The notes under the pieces: generated by a model
Database searches by the model: none
What the model was told of the DNA's origin: nothing
The model's input: the letters and a program-made list of their open reading frames with translations, nothing else
NCBI GenBank assembly: GCA_964414555.1
Contig: CAYPWW010000028.1
Span: forward strand, 1 to 28,376
DNA: 28,376 nucleotides
Direction: 5' to 3'
Origin: Litorimonas sp964414555
GTDB lineage: Bacteria > Pseudomonadota > Alphaproteobacteria > Caulobacterales > Maricaulaceae
Translations under genes and position numbers: made by a program
Part shown: piece after piece, positions 23,474 through 28,376 of the stretch
Position numbering within the stretch: the stretch's first letter is position 1
How the letters are laid out: each line of letters begins with the position of its first letter

Positions 23474-23845
23474 ATGCCGCGATTGAAATCTGATATCCGA
23501 GTTGCGGCGATTATTCGCCGTGCGCAGGCGGCAGGGGCTTTTGCCGCCGTGCTGCGCAAGGGCGATGCGGATGCAGGCGCGATTTGGGTGCTGAGCCGCG
23601 CTGGGCGTGAGCTCTATCGCCATGCTGAGCAGACAGGCTTCTCCGGCGTGCGCGAATGGTTTCGCGATGGCCCGTTTGACGACGCTGAGATGACGGCTCG
23701 GACGAACAAAGCCGTCGACCGCGACCCTGACCTCTGGATTGTTGAAATCGAGGACGGGCAAGGCCGCGCATTCCTCGACCGCGAATTGGCTAAGGCTGAG
23801 ACGGCGTCCGAAGCTGCAGCCAAAGCCTTGTTCCGAGGCCGATAA
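23474..23845 (+). CDS. DUF1491 family protein
   Basis: This 123-residue soluble protein matches the alphaproteobacterial DUF1491 pattern: MPRLKSDIRVAAIIRRAQAA at the start, a GAIWVLSRAG segment in the middle, and the end FLDRELAKAE. ATG 23474 is preceded by GAGGAG; the longer frame from 23411 adds a hydrophobic leader unlike the family. Its last 56 bases overlap the 3' end of the MATE gene on the other strand. Function unknown. Confidence 0.85.
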   Translation: MPRLKSDIRVAAIIRRAQAAGAFAAVLRKGDADAGAIWVLSRAGRELYRHAEQTGFSGVREWFRDGPFDDAEMTARTNKAVDRDPDLWIVEIEDGQGRAFLDRELAKAETASEAAAKALFRGR

Positions 23846-25184
23846 AGGCCGCGAACAGCCCCGCCATCAAACCATACCAAATCCCTTTGGCTTCTAAGGG
23901 CGTGTGCAGCGCGGTGTAATAGGCAATGGGAAACCCCACCAGCCAATAGCTTAGCCCCGTGATGATCATCGGCCACTGCACATCGGCCAGCCCACGCAGC
24001 AGCTGGTTACAGGCAACTTGCACGGCGTCGAAGAACATGAAGCCTGCCGCTAAAGGCAGGAAGAGGATCACGAGCTCAAAAACGGGCCGCGTGTCCGGAT
24101 CCGCTGGATTGAGATAAAGCCATGTCACGGCCTCTGGCGTGAACGCCACAGGGACCGCGAATAGGCCGATGGCGAGGACACAGGCTAAAATAGTGGTGGT
24201 CGACGCGCGGTGCTTGGCGGGGAGGTTGTCAGCCCCTTCGGCCAATCCAATGCGCACCGCGCCTGCCATCGCCATGCCGTAAGGCATCATAAAGGCCGCG
24301 GACGCGACGTTCAGCGCGATCTGAAACCCAGCCTGCTCGATCACGCCGACGGCGCCGGCGATCAAAACGCCCGCATTGAACAACATGCCCTCAAAGGTGA
24401 CGGTGATGGAAATCGGCCAGCCGATGCGAATAATATCGCGCATCCGTTCCCAGTCTGGCTGAAGGAGATTTGAAAACAGATCAAACTCGCGCGCGCGACT
24501 GTCCCATCGGATATAGGCCACAAAAGCAAAGAAACAGGCGATCGCGGAGAGGCTGGACGCCAAACCGGCGCCGTTCAACGACATCGCGGGAAAGCCAAAT
24601 TTCCCATAGATGAAAACCCAATTCAGCAGGATGTTCAGCGCGGATGCGCCCGCGACGAGAAAGAACGGCACGATTGTGCGCTCGATCGTCGCCAGAAAAT
24701 TGCGAAAGCTCATCACTGCCAGCGTGAACGGCAGACCTGGGGCCAAGATCAACACATAATCCTGCGCGAGGGCGGCAACGGCGGGATCTTGCCCAAAGGC
24801 CAGCATGACGCGTTCTGTTGAGAATAAGAGAACGATAATCAGCGGCAGCATCAAGAAGCAGAACCAGACCGACATCCGAACCGAGCGGCGGACATCCCGC
24901 CTTTCACTGCGATCCCGGCCGAGCGCCTGTGCGACGAGCGGGGTGACCGCTGCGATGGGACCGGACGCCATCATCCAGAGCAGGAAATAAAGCACGGCTC
25001 CGATGGCGGCGGCGGCGATCTCCGACGGCCCAATACGGCCAATCATGATCGTGTCAGCGATATAGGGGGAGAATTGCACAAGCTGCGCCAGCGCCATCGG
25101 AATTCCGATGGTCAACAAGGCGCGCATCTCGCCTGACCATGTGTCAGGCAGGACCGTCGCGTCTGATGTAACTGCGGTCTGCAT
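23790..25184 (-). CDS. MATE-family multidrug/cation antiporter
   Basis: This 464-residue exporter has twelve hydrophobic helices and the NorM-type features: GIPMALAQLVQF in helix 1, a DTIMIGRIGPSEIAAAAIG segment in helix 2, and a repeated pattern in the second half (IGWPISITVTFEG, then FQIALNVASAAFMMPYGMA). MATE proteins use Na+ or H+ gradients to expel drugs or metabolites. Its 3' end overlaps DUF1491 by 56 bases. Substrate unknown. Confidence 0.92.
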   Translation of the reverse strand: MQTAVTSDATVLPDTWSGEMRALLTIGIPMALAQLVQFSPYIADTIMIGRIGPSEIAAAAIGAVLYFLLWMMASGPIAAVTPLVAQALGRDRSERRDVRRSVRMSVWFCFLMLPLIIVLLFSTERVMLAFGQDPAVAALAQDYVLILAPGLPFTLAVMSFRNFLATIERTIVPFFLVAGASALNILLNWVFIYGKFGFPAMSLNGAGLASSLSAIACFFAFVAYIRWDSRAREFDLFSNLLQPDWERMRDIIRIGWPISITVTFEGMLFNAGVLIAGAVGVIEQAGFQIALNVASAAFMMPYGMAMAGAVRIGLAEGADNLPAKHRASTTTILACVLAIGLFAVPVAFTPEAVTWLYLNPADPDTRPVFELVILFLPLAAGFMFFDAVQVACNQLLRGLADVQWPMIITGLSYWLVGFPIAYYTALHTPLEAKGIWYGLMAGLFAAFIGLGTRLWLQLRTPSQP

Positions 25185-25232
25185 GGCCGCGCCTATATCA
25201 GCTTGCGGGGCGACGGAAATAGCAAAGCTTGA

Positions 25233-26219
25233 TTAGCTGGCCAGTATTGCGTCAATGGCGACCATGTTTGCGACCGCATCCGCACCGCCGGTCAGGGGTT
25301 CTGTTTCGCCGCGCATAACGGCGAGCACATGATCGAGTTGATAAGCATAGGTCGAACGCTTCCAGCTGTCGGGCGTGTTCAGCAGGCTCGTCACCTCACG
25401 CACGCCGTCGACTTCGACGTAAATCTCAAAGCCCGTATGCGGGTCCCAGCGATAGGGATGGACAAAGCCCGTCAGCTTGGCGACGCCTTTTGTGCCGATG
25501 ACATGCAGGGAATTTTCATAGACGGCGTCGCGGCCCATGTTGCAGGCCAGCATCCCGGGTGTGCCGCCGAAATCCAAACTTGCCCAGCTGGCGATGGCGA
25601 CGTCCTGTCCGTCTGTCTCATGAATGGCTTCTGTGACCGTGGGTTCTGCCCCCGTCAGGGTTCGCATCGCGTGCAAGGGATAGCAGCCGAGGTCCATCAA
25701 CGCCCCGCCGCCCAATTCCGAGAGATAGCGCAGCTCGCCCGGACGGTTCGGGATGTGGACATCAAACACGCCAGACAGCGTTTCAATTTCCCCCAGCTTT
25801 CCAGAACAGATAATGTCTTCAAACGCCAGAAATGAAGGGTGATAGCGATAGTGAAATCCCTCGATCAGCACTGTGCCAGCGTCCTCCGCAGCCGCGACCA
25901 TTTGGTGGGCTTCTTCCGCGTTCATCGCAAAGGGTTTCTCGCAGAGGACAGCTTTGCCGTGCTGCGCCGCGAGGATGCTCAGCTCGCAATGCCGGTTCGG
26001 GGGCAGGGCGTTATAGATCAGGTCAATATCATCCCGCGCGACGAGCGCTTCATAGCTTGCCTCGATATGGGGGATGTTGTGCGTGTCGGCATAGTCCTGC
26101 GCCCGCGCCGGATCGCGGCTAGCAACGGCTTGAATGATGCAATCATCGCATTCGGCTGCAGGATGGATAATGCCCTTAGGCGCAATTTTAGATGCGCCGA
26201 GCAGGCCAATTCGGATCAC
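25233..26219 (-). CDS. Gfo/Idh/MocA-family oxidoreductase
   Basis: This 328-residue NAD(P)-dependent dehydrogenase has an N-terminal Rossmann fold (IGLLGASKIAPKG), the family's EKP motif (94-96, VLCEKPFAMN) with the catalytic Lys, and the substrate-binding C-terminal domain (GFHYRYHPSFLAFE; GGALMDLGCYPLHAMRTL). These enzymes oxidise sugars, inositol or related polyols; the substrate here is unknown. GTG 26217-26219 overlaps the stop of the upstream ABC ATPase gene by four bases (GTGA), so the two are translationally coupled. Confidence 0.9.
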   Translation of the reverse strand: MIRIGLLGASKIAPKGIIHPAAECDDCIIQAVASRDPARAQDYADTHNIPHIEASYEALVARDDIDLIYNALPPNRHCELSILAAQHGKAVLCEKPFAMNAEEAHQMVAAAEDAGTVLIEGFHYRYHPSFLAFEDIICSGKLGEIETLSGVFDVHIPNRPGELRYLSELGGGALMDLGCYPLHAMRTLTGAEPTVTEAIHETDGQDVAIASWASLDFGGTPGMLACNMGRDAVYENSLHVIGTKGVAKLTGFVHPYRWDPHTGFEIYVEVDGVREVTSLLNTPDSWKRSTYAYQLDHVLAVMRGETEPLTGGADAVANMVAIDAILAS

Positions 26220-27169
26220 GATTTGCCCGTCTCTTGGTCGCCCGCATAGGTCAGCGCCATGAAGACATCTTCCAGATCGGCTTCTTCTGTGCGCAGGTCT
26301 GCGATCGACACGCCTGCCGCTTTGACTTGGTTCAAAAGGCCTGTGACGGAATCAGTGCCGCTGCGATATTCGATGACGATGTGACCATCGACGGAAAGTG
26401 ACGCGTTCAGGCCCGAGAGTGCATCGGGTAAGTCCGAAAGGCTTTCCATTGGAGTGATACGCAGGACTTTCTTGTCCAAACGTGAGAGCAGGCTCGTCTT
26501 TGGTTCATTCGCGACAATCCGGCCATTGTGGATAATCGCGATCTGGTCGCAGAGCGCTTCGGCCTCTTCCAGGTAATGCGTTGTCAGAATGATCGTTGTG
26601 CCTGCGGCGTGGAGCTTCTCCACATAGGCCCAAAGCTGTCGTCGTAATTCGATGTCCACCCCGGCTGTGGGTTCGTCCAAAATGAGGACAGGCGGATTAT
26701 GCACCAGCGCTTTTGCGATCAGCAGGCGGCGTTTCATCCCGCCAGAGAGCTGGCGCACATAGGCATCGCGTTTATCCGCTAGACCCAGCGCAGCAAGGAT
26801 TTCTTCGCTGCGACGCTCGGACTTTGGCACGCCGTAATATCCGGCTTGCAGCTCTAGGGCCTGATAGGGCGTGAAGAACACATCCATCGCGATTTCTTGC
26901 GGGACGATGCCAATGCTTGCGCGGGCCTGCCGCGTCTGGCTGTTGATGTCATAGCCACAGATTTCCGCCGTGCCGGACGTCTTGTTCACCAGCCCCGCCA
27001 GAATGTTGATCATCGTCGACTTGCCGGCACCATTCGGGCCCAGCAGGCCAAAGATCGATCCGCGAGGGATCGTCAGGTCCACCCCGTGCAACGCCGTTTT
27101 CGCAGGCGCTTTTTTCGATGCGGCGTAGGTCTTTGTCAGACCTTTTATTTCAATCGCAGGAGAGCTCAT
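26216..27169 (-). CDS. ABC-2-type transporter ATP-binding protein
   Basis: This 317-residue ATPase has the Walker A motif GPNGAGKST (44-52), Q-loop (VPQE), the signature LSGGM (141-145) and Walker B LILDEPTAGVD (162-172) followed by the H-loop His (TTHYLEEAE). The C-terminal extension (about 225-317) is typical of exporter ATPases of the ABC-2/DrrA type. No membrane permease lies next to it; the downstream coupled gene is a Gfo/Idh oxidoreductase. The permease may be elsewhere. Confidence 0.92.
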   Translation of the reverse strand: MSSPAIEIKGLTKTYAASKKAPAKTALHGVDLTIPRGSIFGLLGPNGAGKSTMINILAGLVNKTSGTAEICGYDINSQTRQARASIGIVPQEIAMDVFFTPYQALELQAGYYGVPKSERRSEEILAALGLADKRDAYVRQLSGGMKRRLLIAKALVHNPPVLILDEPTAGVDIELRRQLWAYVEKLHAAGTTIILTTHYLEEAEALCDQIAIIHNGRIVANEPKTSLLSRLDKKVLRITPMESLSDLPDALSGLNASLSVDGHIVIEYRSGTDSVTGLLNQVKAAGVSIADLRTEEADLEDVFMALTYAGDQETGKS

Positions 27170-27246
27170 ATTGCCAGAGCTTTAGACGTAGCCTAAAGCC
27201 CAAAGCAACCCTAAGAGGGCGAGACGCAACGAAGGATTCGACCAGA

Positions 27247-27462
27247 ATGGAAAAAGGCCAAACTCCCGACACGACACCCCTTTCCCCAGAGGGCGAGGAT
27301 GTTGTCATCGTTTCGTCGCGGCGCGTCATGTGCGAAGGTTCTGGCGGTGCGCTGGGTCATCCGCGAACTTATTTGGATATGGGCAGCGATACCACGGTGC
27401 GGTGCAAATATTGCGATCGCGTTTTCGCGCTAGATCCCAATGCGGGACCCGAAGGTCACTGA
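27247..27462 (+). CDS. Zinc-finger CHCC protein (NDUFS6-like)
   Basis: This 71-residue protein carries C29, H38, C53 and C56 (MCEGSGGALGHPR then VRCKYCDRVF), the CHCC zinc-binding pattern seen in bacterial zf-CHCC proteins related to the complex I subunit NDUFS6. ATG 27247 has AAGGA about ten bases upstream. The longer frame from 27118 would run into the ABC gene's 5' end on the other strand. It is divergent from the ABC ATPase gene. Possible role: complex I assembly or zinc handling. Confidence 0.9.
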   Translation: MEKGQTPDTTPLSPEGEDVVIVSSRRVMCEGSGGALGHPRTYLDMGSDTTVRCKYCDRVFALDPNAGPEGH

Positions 27463-27543
27463 TTAGCGAAAGCCCTTAGGCGTCGGACTTCAACCGGCGC
27501 AGAAGAGGCCGTCTTCATGCTGTAATCTGCGGCGGACCTGACG

Positions 27544-28376
27544 CTAGGACGGCAGAGGGGCTGTCGGTCCGGCGAGGCCTGACCCACTTAACGCACCTGC
27601 GCCGCGTGAAACTTCCGTATCTTTCGCAGGACAGAACGACAAGACCATAGATCCGGCGGCGCGCGCTTCCTGACCAGGCTGAATAAACTCCAGCGTCCCG
27701 TCTGGCTTGCGGGCCATGATCAAGTCCAGATCGTCGCCGCGGTCCTTATACAGATCGTCGAGCGTGTAGCTGTCGGAGAGCGTTGTGGATCTGAACCGCC
27801 AACCGCCCCACCAGTCACGGGTTAGCGCGTCAAAGCTGCGCCCGCGCGACGTCAATGTGCGGCCTCGGGATGTGAAGGCGATGGATTCAGCCTCATCTTC
27901 ACCAGCTTCTTTTGCCCCGACTTGGAAAACACGGTGGCGGCCCAGTTCTGGCGCGAATTCGACACAGACGAGTGCGTTATAGGCCTCGTTCGGGGTGGCG
28001 GCGATCAGCACATTAAAGGCGCTGTGGTCGAGCGAGTAATCTGCTTTCTCGGACAGGACTTCGCCGTAAAACGTTGCGTGGCCTTCTAGACGTGCGCCGC
28101 GCAGACGTCGCCAATTCGTGTCGGCGACCAGAACGTTGATGTTCATTTCCTTCAACGCTTTGGCGAGGCCGAGTGACCAAGGGTTCGCCCCGACAATCAA
28201 AACACCGTCGCCGTCGCCGCTGTCGAGTTTGAGCATATGGGCGAGTGGCCCGATGAAAAATCCCGCGAATAAGACAGTCGCGAAAACCAACGCAAAGGCG
28301 AGGGGCACAAAAACCAAACCGTCTGAGCGACCCAATGCATCCATTTCCGTTGCGAAAAGGCCAGCAACTGCCACAG
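27544..28376 (-). CDS. NAD-binding C-terminal part of a CPA-type Na+/H+ antiporter (partial)
   Basis: The frame is open to the right edge of the window, so the N-terminal membrane domain is cut off. It starts inside the last membrane helices (FVPLAFALVFATVLFAGFFIGP), then a TrkA-N-like Rossmann region (DGVLIVGANPWSLGLAKALKE; ADTNWRRLRGARLEGHATFYG), then a C-terminal extension. This arrangement matches alphaproteobacterial sodium/proton antiporters with a nucleotide-binding regulatory domain. The identity as a Na+/H+ antiporter is from family resemblance; the missing part would prove it. Confidence 0.75.
   Translation of the reverse strand, partial: VAVAGLFATEMDALGRSDGLVFVPLAFALVFATVLFAGFFIGPLAHMLKLDSGDGDGVLIVGANPWSLGLAKALKEMNINVLVADTNWRRLRGARLEGHATFYGEVLSEKADYSLDHSAFNVLIAATPNEAYNALVCVEFAPELGRHRVFQVGAKEAGEDEAESIAFTSRGRTLTSRGRSFDALTRDWWGGWRFRSTTLSDSYTLDDLYKDRGDDLDLIMARKPDGTLEFIQPGQEARAAGSMVLSFCPAKDTEVSRGAGALSGSGLAGPTAPLPS

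Noticed and set aside
27118..27246. N-terminal extension of the zf-CHCC gene
   Set aside because: It overlaps the ABC ATPase gene's 5' end and the ribosome binding site supports ATG 27247.
1..28376. CRISPR array, rRNA genes, replication origin
   Set aside because: No regularly spaced repeats beyond the three 12-bp units, no rRNA sequence and no DnaA-box cluster were seen.

Overview
This window looks like a chromosomal segment of an alphaproteobacterium. The likeliest group is marine and stalked or Hyphomonas-like (Maricaulales/Hyphomonadales/Caulobacterales neighbourhood). The basis is hpf next to ptsN, ppk1 next to ppx, DUF1491, a short CHCC zinc-finger protein, a PdhS/DivJ-style sensor kinase and alphaproteobacterial codon habits. 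The taxonomic call is inference from gene content; no 16S gene is present.

The window has two halves. Positions 1 to about 6930 are accessory and partly decayed DNA ending at a tRNA-Thr(TGT) gene. They hold a Gly/Ala-rich protein fragment with a 38-residue membrane peptide, a 1055-bp degenerate IS3-family element with intact inverted repeats, a frameshifted remnant of a small membrane protein, and a complete acyl-homoserine-lactone quorum-sensing module. The module is XRE-type regulator, luxR, luxI, an 87-residue unknown protein and a phytanoyl-CoA-dioxygenase-like enzyme. After it come the C-terminal remnant of a TonB-dependent receptor and a truncated tyrosine integrase that abuts the tRNA 3' end. 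The picture is an old tRNA-targeted island that has lost its mobility genes but kept an intact quorum-sensing operon. Two dyad sequences sit about 70 bp upstream of the luxR and luxI start codons and are good lux-box candidates.

Positions about 7000 to 28376 are compact core DNA. In order: a CPBP membrane protease, metG followed by three adjacent DUF805 membrane proteins, a TspO-like membrane protein (minus), hpf, ptsN, ppk1, ppx, an HNH nuclease, a multi-pass membrane protein, sufE (minus), a membrane-bound sensor histidine kinase, a BcsB-like cellulose-synthase-subunit homologue without its synthase (minus), DUF1491, a MATE exporter (minus), a Gfo/Idh/MocA oxidoreductase coupled to an ABC-2-type ATPase (minus), a zf-CHCC protein, and the C-terminal part of an NAD-binding cation/proton antiporter running off the right edge (minus).

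Functional groupings are polyphosphate synthesis and hydrolysis (ppk1-ppx), ribosome hibernation with nitrogen-PTS signalling (hpf-ptsN), and quorum sensing with a companion 2-oxoglutarate oxygenase. The region most worth attention is 2283-5829, and within it the unknown 87-residue protein translationally coupled to the oxygenase.
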